Positions 36,030 to 46,112 of a stretch of 64,000 nt of DNA are shown here, in pieces (positions within the stretch are counted from its first letter, which is position 1; each line of letters begins with the position of its first letter). The notes beneath the pieces are model-generated. The model saw only the letters and a list, made by a program, of their open reading frames with translations. It was not told the DNA's origin and made no database searches. The stretch is taken from contig NZ_JAHKQO010000007.1 in NCBI RefSeq assembly GCF_018861065.1, positions 225,266 to 289,265 of the forward strand. Direction: 5' to 3'. The stretch is from Paraglaciecola arctica. Lineage in GTDB: Bacteria > Pseudomonadota > Gammaproteobacteria > Enterobacterales > Alteromonadaceae. The translations under genes and the position numbers were made by a program.

Positions 36030-37028
36030 CTAGTAGTATTTTAAGTCCTGTACTTTTCCCCAAAACACTCGATACGAAAATACTGTATATGCCAATATAC
36101 AAGGGATAACGATTAACGCCCCATATAATATAAAACGCAAAGACTCAGGAGCGCTGGCTGCTTGCCAAATAGTTAACTCACCGGGTACTACGTAAGGATA
36201 AAAACTAAAAGCTAAACCACAAAAACAAAACACATAAATCACTACTGTCATAAGAAAGGGTAACCAGCAACCAGTGTCATCTTTGAGGGGTAACTGCTTC
36301 AACACTAAATTGCCAATGTAAAACAAGGTGAAACAAACAAAAGGTACCAACGCCATAAAATAAGCGAAAGGCGCACTGGTCCAGCGTTCAAATACAAATT
36401 GATTGATTAGTGGGTTGACGATACAAACCGCCAATATGCCGATAAAGCTGACTTTCCCAGCAAGTTTGGCCCATTTTATGGCAAGTAATTGTAACTCGTC
36501 TGTGGTTTTTAAAATTAACCAGGTGCTGCCTATTAAGGCATAGGCACAAGTTACTCCTAAAGCACTTAAAATAGAAAACAAATAAGCCGTGACAGAAGTT
36601 TCAAACCCCATGACAAAATTGCCTAACATATAACCCTGACAGGTCGATGCGATAAAGGAGCCCAATTTGAAAATTTGATTCCAGCGGTGTTTATTGACTT
36701 GTGCCACCTTAGCCCGAAAATCAAATGCGACACCTCTTAAGATCAGACCTACCAACATGATGGACGCTGGAATATACAGCGCTTTTAATATGACATTATG
36801 CGCTGATGGAAAGGCAATTAATAATAATCCCACAGCCAAGACTAACCATGTTTCGTTGGCATCCCAAAAAGGGCCAATTGAGGCGATCATTTGATCTGCT
36901 TGCTGATCGTTGTTTAATGGGAGCAATAAGCCTACTCCGAGATCATAGCCGTCTAAAATGGCATACACTATTACAGATAAGGCCATTAATCCTGCAAAAA
37001 TGACTGGTAGGCTAGCGTCACTAATCAT
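36030..37028 (-). CDS. cydB: CydB, cytochrome bd-type quinol oxidase subunit II
   Basis: Membrane subunit of the bd-type terminal oxidase. The 332-residue protein starts LPVIFAGLMALSVIVYAILDGYDLGVGLLLP, the CydB hallmark with the DGYDLGVG block, and has WDANETWLVLAVGLLLIAFP. Its length suits the cyanide-insensitive (CioB) subgroup. The start overlaps the cydA stop by 4 bases (ATGA), so the subunits are coupled. I found no cydX-like microprotein in the 140 bases downstream. Confidence 0.93.
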   Translation of the reverse strand: MISDASLPVIFAGLMALSVIVYAILDGYDLGVGLLLPLNNDQQADQMIASIGPFWDANETWLVLAVGLLLIAFPSAHNVILKALYIPASIMLVGLILRGVAFDFRAKVAQVNKHRWNQIFKLGSFIASTCQGYMLGNFVMGFETSVTAYLFSILSALGVTCAYALIGSTWLILKTTDELQLLAIKWAKLAGKVSFIGILAVCIVNPLINQFVFERWTSAPFAYFMALVPFVCFTLFYIGNLVLKQLPLKDDTGCWLPFLMTVVIYVFCFCGLAFSFYPYVVPGELTIWQAASAPESLRFILYGALIVIPCILAYTVFSYRVFWGKVQDLKYY

Positions 37029-38404
37029 GATAATTCTCCCGCCGTGCTGTTATGAGGTCGCCGAAAATGTTTCTGATGCTGCCTTTCTTCAGGTTGGATT
37101 TCTTCTATTTCAACCGCCTTTCGCGCCATTAAAAATAAGGTGTGTAAATAGGCGATGAGCAACGTAACATAGACTGATAAATACAAAATAAAACTAAAAA
37201 TGACGTTTTCAGGGGCAATGTTCGTGACTGCATCTGATGTTTTGAGCAAGCCAGATACTAAGTAAGGTTGACGGCCAATTTCAGTGACGTACCAACCCGC
37301 TAGTGTGGCGACCCATCCAGAAAAACTCATTGCGATTAGGCTGTATAATTGGACTTTATTTAAGTGGTGGTTTCGGATTAATTGGTAGCTACAAAGCCAA
37401 GCGATGACTAACATTAAGAGCCCAATCCCTACCATAATTCGGAACCCATAAAACACGGGTTTAACGGGAGGGTGTTCGCCAATAAAGTCATTTAACCCTT
37501 GTACTTGGCCTTCAGCATCGTGGGTCAAAATGACACTAGCGAGATTAGGTATCGCTAGTTCGTAGTGATTGCTGCGGGTTGTTTCATCGGGAATGGCAAA
37601 CATCAACATAGGTACTGCTTTTTGGGTTTCCCATATGCCTTCCATTGCTGCCACCTTTTGAGGTTGGTGTTTTAGAGTATTTAAACCATGTAAATCCCCT
37701 ACAAATATCTGTAAAGGCACTAAAACGGCAGCAACAAAAACCGCCGTTTTTAGTGCCAAACGAGGGGCTTTTTTATTGTCTCCACGAATAATCCGGTAAG
37801 CAGATACCCCTGCTATCAAAAACGAAGCGGTTAACGCTGAGGCCAATAACACGTGACTCAAGCGATAAGGAAAAGAGGGGTTAAAAATGATGGCCCACCA
37901 ATCTAAAGCGTGGGCGACGCCGTCTTGCATTTCAAAACCTGCAGGAGTTTGCATCCAAGAATTAAGTGCAATGATCCAAAAGGCTGAAAGGGTAGTGCCA
38001 ACAGCGACCAACAAGGTCGCCAAGGTGTGTAACCAAGTTGGTACTCGGTGCATGCCAAATAACATTACACCTAAAAAAGTCGCTTCCAAAAAGAAAGCTG
38101 TGAGTACTTCATAGCCCAGAAGTGGTCCTGCAATGTTACCCACTGTTTCCATATAGCCAGGCCAATTAGTACCAAATTGGAACGACATAGTGATGCCGCT
38201 TACGACTCCTAAAGCAAAGGTCAGCGCAAACACTTTGACCCAAAAACGGTAAATACGCATCCACACTGGATGACCACTGAGGTTAAAACGTAATTTAAAA
38301 TAAAATAGGAACCAGCCTAGGGCGATTGTGATACTGGGAAACAGGATATGGAAGCTAATATTGGCCGCAAACTGCAGGCGAGACAACAAGAAGACGTCAG
38401 CCAT
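37025..38404 (-). CDS. cydA: CydA, cytochrome bd-type quinol oxidase subunit I (short Q-loop)
   Basis: Heme-carrying subunit that oxidises ubiquinol and reduces oxygen with high affinity. FLLSRLQFAANISFHILFP contains the distal heme His near residue 19; GFEMQDGVAHALDWW, and GWYVTEIGRQPYLVSGLLKT (the GRQP motif) are conserved. At 459 residues it lacks the long C-terminal Q-loop insertion of the 522-residue E. coli CydA, so it is the short-loop (CioA-like) type. ATG 38404 has GAGGTG upstream and is preferred over a start four codons earlier. A partial copy of the GbsR palindrome half-site lies just upstream (38417-38429). Confidence 0.93.
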   Translation of the reverse strand: MADVFLLSRLQFAANISFHILFPSITIALGWFLFYFKLRFNLSGHPVWMRIYRFWVKVFALTFALGVVSGITMSFQFGTNWPGYMETVGNIAGPLLGYEVLTAFFLEATFLGVMLFGMHRVPTWLHTLATLLVAVGTTLSAFWIIALNSWMQTPAGFEMQDGVAHALDWWAIIFNPSFPYRLSHVLLASALTASFLIAGVSAYRIIRGDNKKAPRLALKTAVFVAAVLVPLQIFVGDLHGLNTLKHQPQKVAAMEGIWETQKAVPMLMFAIPDETTRSNHYELAIPNLASVILTHDAEGQVQGLNDFIGEHPPVKPVFYGFRIMVGIGLLMLVIAWLCSYQLIRNHHLNKVQLYSLIAMSFSGWVATLAGWYVTEIGRQPYLVSGLLKTSDAVTNIAPENVIFSFILYLSVYVTLLIAYLHTLFLMARKAVEIEEIQPEERQHQKHFRRPHNSTAGELS

Positions 38405-38462
38405 AAGGCACCTCAATTGTAAAGTTTAAAAGTGGGGAATTGTATGTAGTCTGAAGGGCATT

Positions 38463-39014
38463 TTATTCGTTGCTGCGTTTTAATAACTTATGTTTCATAT
38501 CCAGCACTTTGCCTACACCTGAACCTAGTTTCATTAGGGTATCGAGTTTTTCCGGACTCAAGCGTTGCAATTCGCTAGACCACTTGGTGATGCCCTCAAG
38601 TAAGTCATGTACTTCTTGAAGTTTTTGCTGTGCATGTTGTTCTTCATCATTGGCTGGTGTATCAAGTAAAATGTCACGTAACAACGAAAGAGTTGGATCC
38701 ATTTCTCGTTTACGACGCTCTTCAAATACTCGATTAGCCATATCCCAAATACTACCGTTAGTCTGAAAATAGTCTTTGCGGTCTGCAGGCTTATGATGCA
38801 ATTGAATCAATTGCCATGACTGCAATTCCTTTAACCCCATACTGACATTACCGCGAGAAATACTTAGAGCTTCAGCTATTTGATTGGCGCTGATAGGATC
38901 TTTAGTGATGACCAATAATGCATACATTTGCCCAACGGTGCGATTGAACCCCCAGCGACTGCCCATTTCGCCGAAGTGCATCACGAAGGTTTCTATCATT
39001 GGTGTCATTTTCAT
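38463..39014 (-). CDS. GbsR/MarR-type transcriptional regulator
   Basis: A 183-residue winged-helix protein of the GbsR branch of MarR. MGSRWGFNRTVGQMYALLVI and ADRKDYFQTNGSIWDMANRVFEERRKREMDP are typical, with the recognition region ISANQIAEALSISRGNVSMGLKELQ. Some relatives control osmoprotectant or respiratory genes. It lies upstream of cydAB on the same strand (about 60 bases) and may regulate it. A 19-bp-arm palindrome begins 5 bases before the start codon; it would cover the ribosome-binding region and suggests autoregulation. Confidence 0.82.
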   Translation of the reverse strand: MKMTPMIETFVMHFGEMGSRWGFNRTVGQMYALLVITKDPISANQIAEALSISRGNVSMGLKELQSWQLIQLHHKPADRKDYFQTNGSIWDMANRVFEERRKREMDPTLSLLRDILLDTPANDEEQHAQQKLQEVHDLLEGITKWSSELQRLSPEKLDTLMKLGSGVGKVLDMKHKLLKRSNE

Positions 39015-39018
39015 ATTT

Positions 39019-39064
39019 TAAACATTCTAAAGTTTCAGTAATTATTGAAACTTTAGAATGTTTA
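39019..39064. promoter_or_regulatory. Palindromic operator upstream of the GbsR-type gene
   Basis: A perfect inverted repeat with 19-base arms (left 39019-39037, core AACATTCTAAAGTTTCA; right 39046-39064, core TGAAACTTTAGAATGTT) and an 8-base spacer, directly before the regulator's start codon. Length, symmetry and position fit an autoregulatory operator of a dimeric MarR/GbsR protein. As RNA it could also fold into a long hairpin. Confidence 0.65.
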
Positions 39065-39711
39065 CTGATCCAAGTCAATACATAAGTTGCATAAAAATGT
39101 ACGCAGCAGTTTCACTGCAAGTGCAGATCGATATTACAAAGTATTCAATAGAAAAGTGGGGGCATGGACTGCAAGCGATAATCGAGGTTGATCGTGGCCA
39201 ACTTTGGTTACTCCTAGAGGAATTAACTAAAGATACTCAATTGAAAAATGGTAAAAATGGGTGATTTTCCTTCAGACTAAAGTAAGGATAGTCACATGTC
39301 ATAGATTGATGCTGGGTGGGAAGGTGTAATGCAAGATTTTAGAACAGATCTGAGCATAACCCCGTGCCCTTTAACGGTAAGTCATTAATATATTTGCGGT
39401 TGTGGCACAGTTTTGGGAGAGCAAATAGCAAGTTGCAAAAAATAGTTGTTAAGCACAATCATTTTAGTATACCTGCTAAACGTATATTTTATGGCAAGCT
39501 TTCGATTTCAACAGGGTTTCAACTATAGATTTTTGGGAAAAAGACGCCTATTCTAGCTGGGTTATGTTCGTCATACTTTTCTGGTCATGGCGTTGCGTAT
39601 CACATATAGAATCAGCGTGTTGTTACTTTGCTAGATAAGCCTGAAAGGGATGCTAGTTAAGTATAGGCTTAATTCAGTAAGCGGACGTTCTTCTTGAGTT
39701 CACATTAACAG
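39065..39711. other. Non-coding stretch between GbsR operator and hybrid kinase
   Basis: About 650 bases with no convincing gene. The only open frame on the plus strand (39058-39264) begins inside the palindrome, has no ribosome-binding site and no recognisable protein character. I see no tRNA, clear terminator or repeat. It should hold the promoters for the regulator and the kinase. Confidence 0.5.
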
Positions 39712-41436
39712 TTGAAGTGGTTGTCCCTTTTGATCCAGAAAAATACTGAAACCCACAGTAATAATGAAACCATAGAGCTTCTTAAGCCTGTCGCTTATTT
39801 TTTTGTCGTTCTTTATTCTTTTCTTACTCTGGCGCACCTATTTCTTTTAGAAGATTCTTTCAAGTGGATAATGCTATTTGTTGCTCTAACAACTGCAACT
39901 GTTAGTTTGGTGATTGGGCTTACTTCATCCAGAATTTCATTGATGCACCATAGCCGCTTTATTCTATTGCTGTTGTTCATGGCCAGTAGCAATAGCCTAC
40001 TGCATTTGTGGTTTTCTCACGCTCCAGAACACACAACCAACATCTTCGTCACTATCATTGCCTCGGGCATAGTGTTATCTAATCGAAGTCATTGGATAGC
40101 TTCTATTGTGTTTAACTGGATAGGCTGGAGCTTTATCAACTTTGCCCTTGAAATGGCCTTGTTCCAGCACTTTTTCTTTGCCATGGCAATGAGTACATTG
40201 CTCAGTTGGTTTGCCCACCTGGCGCGAAAAAAGTTGGTAGAAAAACAAATGGAGCTTTTACAGGAGCGCGATCTTGCAATACAACATGAACAAGAAGCCA
40301 AAGCCGCCACATTAGCAAAGAGCGAGTTCTTGGCGGTTATGAGTCACGAAATTCGTACCCCAATGAATGGGGTTATTGGCATGATTGATCTAGTGTCTCG
40401 CTCGAAACTAGATGAACAACAGCAAGGTTTCATTGCTTCAGCTAAACGCAGCGCAGATTCTCTGCTTATTATTATTAACGACGTGTTAGATTTCTCAAAG
40501 ATTGAAGCAGGTGAATTGGCGATAGAATTAGTTACCTTCGATTTAGAGCGTTTTTTTGCAGAATTGATTGCAGACCAGCAATTTTTGGCTAATAAAAAGG
40601 GCTTGAAGTTAGCATTAACTAACCACAGTTATCCGCAAAGAAAGGTCGTGGGCGACCCCCATAGAATTACCCAAATACTCAACAATCTGTTATCCAACGC
40701 GATCAAGTTCACAGAATCAGGTCATATCAAGGTTCACTATGAGTTGGTAACAGTGGACGACCATTTGCAATTAAGTGTGGAAATTAATGATACGGGCATT
40801 GGCATCAGTGAACAATCACTGCCTTTCCTTTTTGACTCCTTCTCTCAAGCTGATATGTCGACTACCAGAAACTTTGGTGGCACTGGATTAGGATTGGCTA
40901 TTAGCAAACAACTTTGTGAATTGATGGGGGGCAGCATATCAGCTCAAAGTAAAGTAGGAGAAGGATCCACCTTCCATTTTACTATTCAACTTCAAGAAGC
41001 GGTTCCAACGTCAATTTCAGAAAAAACGCCCCAAGATAACCAAACGTTGAGCAGTTTTGATAATTTGCAGGTACTGGTAGTTGAAGATAATTTCATTAAT
41101 CAAGAAGTGATGAAAGCGGTTTTGGATGAGTTTGATATTAACGTAGAACTAGCTAATGATGGGCTCGAGGCTTTGTCCATTCTAGCCGCTCCTGAATCGA
41201 CAAAGTTTGATTTGATATTTATGGACTGCCAAATGCCGAAAATGGATGGTTATGAAGCCACTCGCCGCATTAGGGCTGACGAAGTATCAGGGCACATTCC
41301 TATCATAGCGCTGACAGCGAACACTATGAATAGTGAAAAAGAAAAGTGTCTCGAAGTAGGTATGGATGATTATCTCTCCAAGCCGATAAATACCGAAGCT
41401 TTGTATGCTATGTTGGCGAAGTACCAGCCAAGCTAA
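39712..41436 (+). CDS. Hybrid histidine kinase (TM-HisKA-HATPase-receiver)
   Basis: A 574-residue sensor kinase. The N-terminus holds about five to six membrane segments (residues about 25-170) with almost no periplasmic part, like MASE-type sensors. Then comes a short coiled coil, HisKA with the phospho-His in LAVMSHEIRTPMNGVIG (about residue 215), the ATPase domain (LNNLLSNAIKFT; NDTGIGIS; GTGLGLAISKQLCELMGG) and a C-terminal receiver (VLVVEDNFINQEV; DLIFMDCQMPKMDGYEATRRIR; LSKP). There is no Hpt domain, so an external phosphotransfer partner is needed. The start is uncertain: TTG at 39712 has no clear ribosome-binding site, but later ATGs would remove membrane segments. Confidence 0.88.
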   Translation: MKWLSLLIQKNTETHSNNETIELLKPVAYFFVVLYSFLTLAHLFLLEDSFKWIMLFVALTTATVSLVIGLTSSRISLMHHSRFILLLLFMASSNSLLHLWFSHAPEHTTNIFVTIIASGIVLSNRSHWIASIVFNWIGWSFINFALEMALFQHFFFAMAMSTLLSWFAHLARKKLVEKQMELLQERDLAIQHEQEAKAATLAKSEFLAVMSHEIRTPMNGVIGMIDLVSRSKLDEQQQGFIASAKRSADSLLIIINDVLDFSKIEAGELAIELVTFDLERFFAELIADQQFLANKKGLKLALTNHSYPQRKVVGDPHRITQILNNLLSNAIKFTESGHIKVHYELVTVDDHLQLSVEINDTGIGISEQSLPFLFDSFSQADMSTTRNFGGTGLGLAISKQLCELMGGSISAQSKVGEGSTFHFTIQLQEAVPTSISEKTPQDNQTLSSFDNLQVLVVEDNFINQEVMKAVLDEFDINVELANDGLEALSILAAPESTKFDLIFMDCQMPKMDGYEATRRIRADEVSGHIPIIALTANTMNSEKEKCLEVGMDDYLSKPINTEALYAMLAKYQPS

Positions 41437-41579
41437 TTCCTGCGGAACTGGGACTGCTCGCTGCAAATAACTTTGCACTGCGGCTCTAAGGCATCATAAA
41501 CTGGACCCCTATGGTCTCTAGCTAACATATAAATGTTTTTGTTTTAGGAAATTATTCAAACAAGTCAACTTCTCCTATG

Positions 41580-44500
41580 TTATTCACCAATATTGGTATT
41601 ACTACCTTTTAAAAGTGAGGCATTGCGCAGTAATAAAGGGATCATTCCCAAAATTGCCGTCAAGATCCCTAGAGCTGAATCAATCGCTTGACCGCTACTA
41701 AAAACAGTGACGACTAACAATACCAATACAAGGGTAAATACCGGGATCCTAAGCATTGACCAAATCCCCGTATTCGCATCTTCCTGCCACTGTGCCACGT
41801 CGCTTTCTCTTTCAGCATGCAGAACAAAACGTTTGAAACTATCGTTAACTAGGTGCCATCCGGCATCTCTATAGATATAGCCACGTCTCATGAGATGTTC
41901 TAGCACTTCTGAATTTAATGGATTCACATGACAACCCGATGCTAACTGAAATAACAAATAACGTTCGTCCTTAGTACATAACTCCCACTTCATCCTATAC
42001 AAGGCCCCACCATGCATTGCGAAAAAACCAATAATTTGTGATGGTTTCCAAAATTGCTGTAAATTTTCTGCAGTTAATTGGGCTTGTGTATCTTGCATTT
42101 TAACTAGACGGTGATAATCCTTAAAGGCTTCTTCAATCTCACGCAATTCAGCCCAACCATTTGACTCGTTCTCAATTAAATGCAGTACATCACCGACCGC
42201 TCTTGGCATGTATTTCCTGCCTGGCGTCCAGTCATAGTGTTTAGAAAAGTTTGCAAACAACATCGCCCAGCCTAATTCTTCTGTGGTACTTGCAACTGTT
42301 TCGGTTTTAGCATGTGGATACTCGTCTTGTTTAGTTAATCGAAAAATAGGAGCCGTGTCGGCAATAATGACAAGGTGTACATTAGACATTTTTATTAGGG
42401 ATTCTGTGAGTGATAGTGCTAGTTGCCTTTGTTCTGGTAGAAACGCTAAAAGTTCATAACCTTCAAGCAGCAAAACCATTGGTGTTTGTTTTCTATGCTT
42501 TGATAATCGCTGTAAAATCTCAAAATTACCCTGTTCTTTATTGAGTAAATCGGCAATGTTAAATACCGTATTTTCGAAAAAAGTGACATCTCTTGTTTTT
42601 ACTTCGTGGACAATGCGCTGTCGCGTGGAATGTAACAGCAAAATTCTAACCGCAGCAGTTTGTTTGAGTTTTGCAGTGAGAATTTCCCATTTCTCGGCAG
42701 CTGTTGAGTGTTCTCGCGGATAGGAAATTCTAAAATCATTGGTTAAGTGATCACCAAATAAACGCCTGACCAAAACTAACGTAATTAGGCGATGTATAAT
42801 AAATAACTGCAGAAAAATTGAAATCACAATAAACACAATACTACGCTCACTTGCAAGCAACATAAATAAATCAGGATGGTACTGTAAAGTATTGTTGTGG
42901 CTTGAATCAGCTGTTATTTGTTGTGATGTATTATTTGCTTGAAGTACCCCATGATTTTGTAATTCTGTACACGTATCTTTTTGAGAAGAAGTAACGCGTT
43001 TTGCTAGATGGGTTATTTCAGCCAACAAGGAATCAGCAAAGGCGATATTTGAAAAAACCTTCTGTATAACTTTATCTGTATAACATTGGTTGTCTGTATC
43101 CACGGCATTTATCCAATTTCCAAAGGCAGGAAACATTTGTTTTAGTGAATTTTCTGCTAACCAATCTTTACCTTTAAAATTGTTTTTATCGGCTTCGCCA
43201 ATGATTAATTTGTAATCCGCTAATTGAGATTGATAGTTTTTTTCTGCGATTTGTAAATGTTGGGTTTGTAACCTTGCCTGATGTTGTAGTAAATACCCAT
43301 TGGCGCTATTCACAATTAGACTTGCAGGAACAGCCGCCACAAGAAAAACCACAGCAAGGATAAAACACAGGTAAGTCTTGGTATATCGCTCCTTGTCAAA
43401 AACCGTGTCGGTGTAAGATTCGGCTAAAGGTATACGAAAATAAAAAAATAATGCCCCTAAGAACGTGCCTAAACCCACCAGGAAAAACACCCAATTGACA
43501 GTGTTATCATTTGGGTAAATAGGGCCCAGATATACTCCAATTAGTATGATTGCAATCGCAACAACAACAAATGGAGTTAACTTGGGAGAGGCGCCACGTA
43601 ATACCGTCTTGTGGGGATCAAGGCTCCGCGTAATAAGTTTTAGGGTCAATACCGCAACCAGTAGCCAAATGCCAAGCCTAAGTGTTAGGTCGAATACCAC
43701 TCCCATCATTAAAAAACAAAACGCACTTCCTCCAATTAACAAAAATAACCAACTGCGATAACGATTGGCATGGCGCGGGTTGAAGTATAAAAGACTGGCC
43801 CAAAATGGTTGGCTGCTGGTGTATCGAAGGTACGCAAATAATGGAATAATCAGAAATAGAAACAACATTACTGCCATAAAAAGCAACAGCATATTATTTA
43901 ACTCTGCTCCCGTTTGGTCAAAAAATATGATTAGTGTTAATGGTGCATTTTTATAGCTTTTATCGATAAATAAATCACCTACTGAAAATAGGTGTGACTT
44001 ACCGCGATAAACCGCATCGAAAGTAATGGGATCCATGCTTTTGCCAGAATCATAATCTTGGTTGGATACAAAGGCATAAAGTTGTTTATTGTTGTCAGTT
44101 TCTACAAAAACATTTTCAATGAGGCTTCGTTGCTCGTCGCTGTGAAACAGTACCGTTCCTGATTGGTCAAATACTAAATACCCATAGTCTCTGGGCATCA
44201 CTCTGTGAAAAAAAGTCCGTAAACGTGTGCCAAAACTTAATATTTGTCTATTCTCTTGGTGCTTTCGGTCGAATAGAGGTACGGCAAACTGGGTGTTTTT
44301 TCTTCCATCCCTAACGTTATTGATGCGCTCAAATATTACGCCTTTACTGCATTTTCGACTATTGTCTGTTTCACCCCAAAGCTCACAATCTTTAGCTTTC
44401 CGGAAATATTGTCTATGAGCGAGACTAATATCTCGACCGGCCAATAGGTTCTTTTGTTTCCATATGGTGGTCGCATTTTCCAGAAATCGTCCTTCCTCGT

Positions 44501-45866
44501 TGAGGATAAACGCACCTTCAATAATATAATCGTAAATATCTGGATTCACTGTATTTTTGATAACCAATGAGTCATCTTGGCAACTTGAAAATCCCCCTTC
44601 TTTACCAAAACGATTAGTTTCAACAAAAAGGCATTTGTTGTTTGATGCATGCGCCGACTTGCCAAGTGCATGGGATGTTTTCAGTTTATCGCTATTCAAG
44701 ATCGCCCAACTTTTTAGGGTATCGATTTCGGTTTGGAATTCTTCGGTGATTTGTTTATAGAGTTGTGTGGCTTGGTGTGATTTTTCTGCCATTAAATAAC
44801 CATAAAATAACTGGTGATTGATAGCAATGCTCGACATGCCAACTGCCACCAACAAGCCTAATCCTATTTGGCTGACATCGCTGCGAGTAAAAGCATATTT
44901 CACTGAAACAAAACGTAATTTTAATAGCGGCAACAGCGAGATAGATATGATTAAAATAAGAACAAACCACAGCGCTGTGTTAGGTGAAACATTTAGCTTA
45001 GCTAGGCGTAACTCATCAGCTGGAACCAAACCTAATATATATAATTGATCGGTGCTGGTATTAAACGCAGTTAAACTGGATGGTTGTAAAAATATTCGAT
45101 AGTCTACTCCGCCAATTGTGGTATCCAATATTTCACTAGTAGTGGGTTTGAAATCGTTAATGTAGTCTTTATTTTCTGCGCGCTGGGTATGTTTTGCGGC
45201 TATTTGTTTAAAGAAGCTATTGATGTCCTGAAATTGTAAATCCGCGGTTTCTACCCCCTTTTTATTGATTTGGCTCGCGCCAATCACTATGCCTGCTGCG
45301 TTCGTTATGAGTACTAAGGGAAAGCGCTCAATATTTGCTGGGACAAAGTTTTTTGTCTCTACTTCGAGAATATTTATGGCCCCTTTTTTAGCGATCTTTA
45401 CTGGGTTTTTAGCGTGGTTTTTGGGGGGCCTATTGACAATCTTAGAGGATGAAGGGGTAGCAAGAGGTGAGGTTGTTCTTACTCTGATATATGTTTTCCC
45501 GTCTGTATGGAAAAAGATTCTGTGGTCCTGAAAATCTGATTGGCCTATTTGTGTCGAGCTCGATATTTTTAAGGTTTTTAAATTTGCGGAACGATTAGCT
45601 AACGCCACTCGGTTTTTGAGTAAGTCTTCACACGAAGAAGACGAGGCGTCTATCTCTTCACATACTTTTGCTATTTCGGTGAGTTGCTCAGCAGATTGAA
45701 TAAAACTTCTACTCACCTCATTGAGTCCGCGAAAGTGTAAGCGATTTTGGTAGTCTTCATTTTTTTGGATTTTAAAAAAGTACATGGCACTTGAAATACT
45801 AACGGCCAACAACACAGTAACCGAAAAAATAATTAGACTGGAATAGCGCTTTTTAAATGATGACAT
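41580..45866 (-). CDS. Giant membrane sensor-like protein with Cache domain and degenerate NTPase-like C-terminus
   Basis: A 1428-residue protein I cannot name. Order: membrane segment (about 9-29); extracytoplasmic domain (to about 290); two membrane segments (about 300-355); a second extracytoplasmic, Cache-like sensor (about 360-660; GAFILNEEGRFLENAT, DYGYLVFDQSGTVLFHSDE); about six membrane segments interrupted by a loop with Cys (about 870-1010); a cytoplasmic region (about 1050-1370) with a Walker-B-like TPMVLLLEGYELLAFLPE and VHLVIIADTAP, but no P-loop; and two terminal membrane segments. Expected role: ligand sensing. ATG 45866 has GGGAGG 5 bases upstream. It is convergent with the hybrid kinase. 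Confidence 0.7.
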   Translation of the reverse strand: MSSFKKRYSSLIIFSVTVLLAVSISSAMYFFKIQKNEDYQNRLHFRGLNEVSRSFIQSAEQLTEIAKVCEEIDASSSSCEDLLKNRVALANRSANLKTLKISSSTQIGQSDFQDHRIFFHTDGKTYIRVRTTSPLATPSSSKIVNRPPKNHAKNPVKIAKKGAINILEVETKNFVPANIERFPLVLITNAAGIVIGASQINKKGVETADLQFQDINSFFKQIAAKHTQRAENKDYINDFKPTTSEILDTTIGGVDYRIFLQPSSLTAFNTSTDQLYILGLVPADELRLAKLNVSPNTALWFVLILIISISLLPLLKLRFVSVKYAFTRSDVSQIGLGLLVAVGMSSIAINHQLFYGYLMAEKSHQATQLYKQITEEFQTEIDTLKSWAILNSDKLKTSHALGKSAHASNNKCLFVETNRFGKEGGFSSCQDDSLVIKNTVNPDIYDYIIEGAFILNEEGRFLENATTIWKQKNLLAGRDISLAHRQYFRKAKDCELWGETDNSRKCSKGVIFERINNVRDGRKNTQFAVPLFDRKHQENRQILSFGTRLRTFFHRVMPRDYGYLVFDQSGTVLFHSDEQRSLIENVFVETDNNKQLYAFVSNQDYDSGKSMDPITFDAVYRGKSHLFSVGDLFIDKSYKNAPLTLIIFFDQTGAELNNMLLLFMAVMLFLFLIIPLFAYLRYTSSQPFWASLLYFNPRHANRYRSWLFLLIGGSAFCFLMMGVVFDLTLRLGIWLLVAVLTLKLITRSLDPHKTVLRGASPKLTPFVVVAIAIILIGVYLGPIYPNDNTVNWVFFLVGLGTFLGALFFYFRIPLAESYTDTVFDKERYTKTYLCFILAVVFLVAAVPASLIVNSANGYLLQHQARLQTQHLQIAEKNYQSQLADYKLIIGEADKNNFKGKDWLAENSLKQMFPAFGNWINAVDTDNQCYTDKVIQKVFSNIAFADSLLAEITHLAKRVTSSQKDTCTELQNHGVLQANNTSQQITADSSHNNTLQYHPDLFMLLASERSIVFIVISIFLQLFIIHRLITLVLVRRLFGDHLTNDFRISYPREHSTAAEKWEILTAKLKQTAAVRILLLHSTRQRIVHEVKTRDVTFFENTVFNIADLLNKEQGNFEILQRLSKHRKQTPMVLLLEGYELLAFLPEQRQLALSLTESLIKMSNVHLVIIADTAPIFRLTKQDEYPHAKTETVASTTEELGWAMLFANFSKHYDWTPGRKYMPRAVGDVLHLIENESNGWAELREIEEAFKDYHRLVKMQDTQAQLTAENLQQFWKPSQIIGFFAMHGGALYRMKWELCTKDERYLLFQLASGCHVNPLNSEVLEHLMRRGYIYRDAGWHLVNDSFKRFVLHAERESDVAQWQEDANTGIWSMLRIPVFTLVLVLLVVTVFSSGQAIDSALGILTAILGMIPLLLRNASLLKGSNTNIGE

Positions 45867-46112
45867 CTTCACCTCCCTGTGTGGTATCTGCTTTGCGTTT
45901 TTGGGCTTTACAAAACTATAGTCACTGCCAGAAAAAATGCGCCAGTAAAAAAAGAGGGGAAGTTAATATTAGGTAATTGAGGCTGAAGAAAGGCAGTAAC
46001 TAGTGAACTTTAAGTTGTAGAAACGTAACTGGGAGAGGCTGTTTTGCACTAACATTAATGCAAAACAGCAGTATTAGAATTAGATCTCAAGTTAAGCCAT
46101 AACAAACTTACG

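Noticed and set aside
39058-39264. A 68-codon open frame between the GbsR operator and the hybrid kinase
   Set aside because: It begins inside the palindrome, has no ribosome-binding site and its translation has no recognisable family pattern.
45265-45531. Hydrophobic open frame opposite the giant sensor gene
   Set aside because: It lies wholly within a well-supported coding region on the other strand, so it is most likely a shadow.
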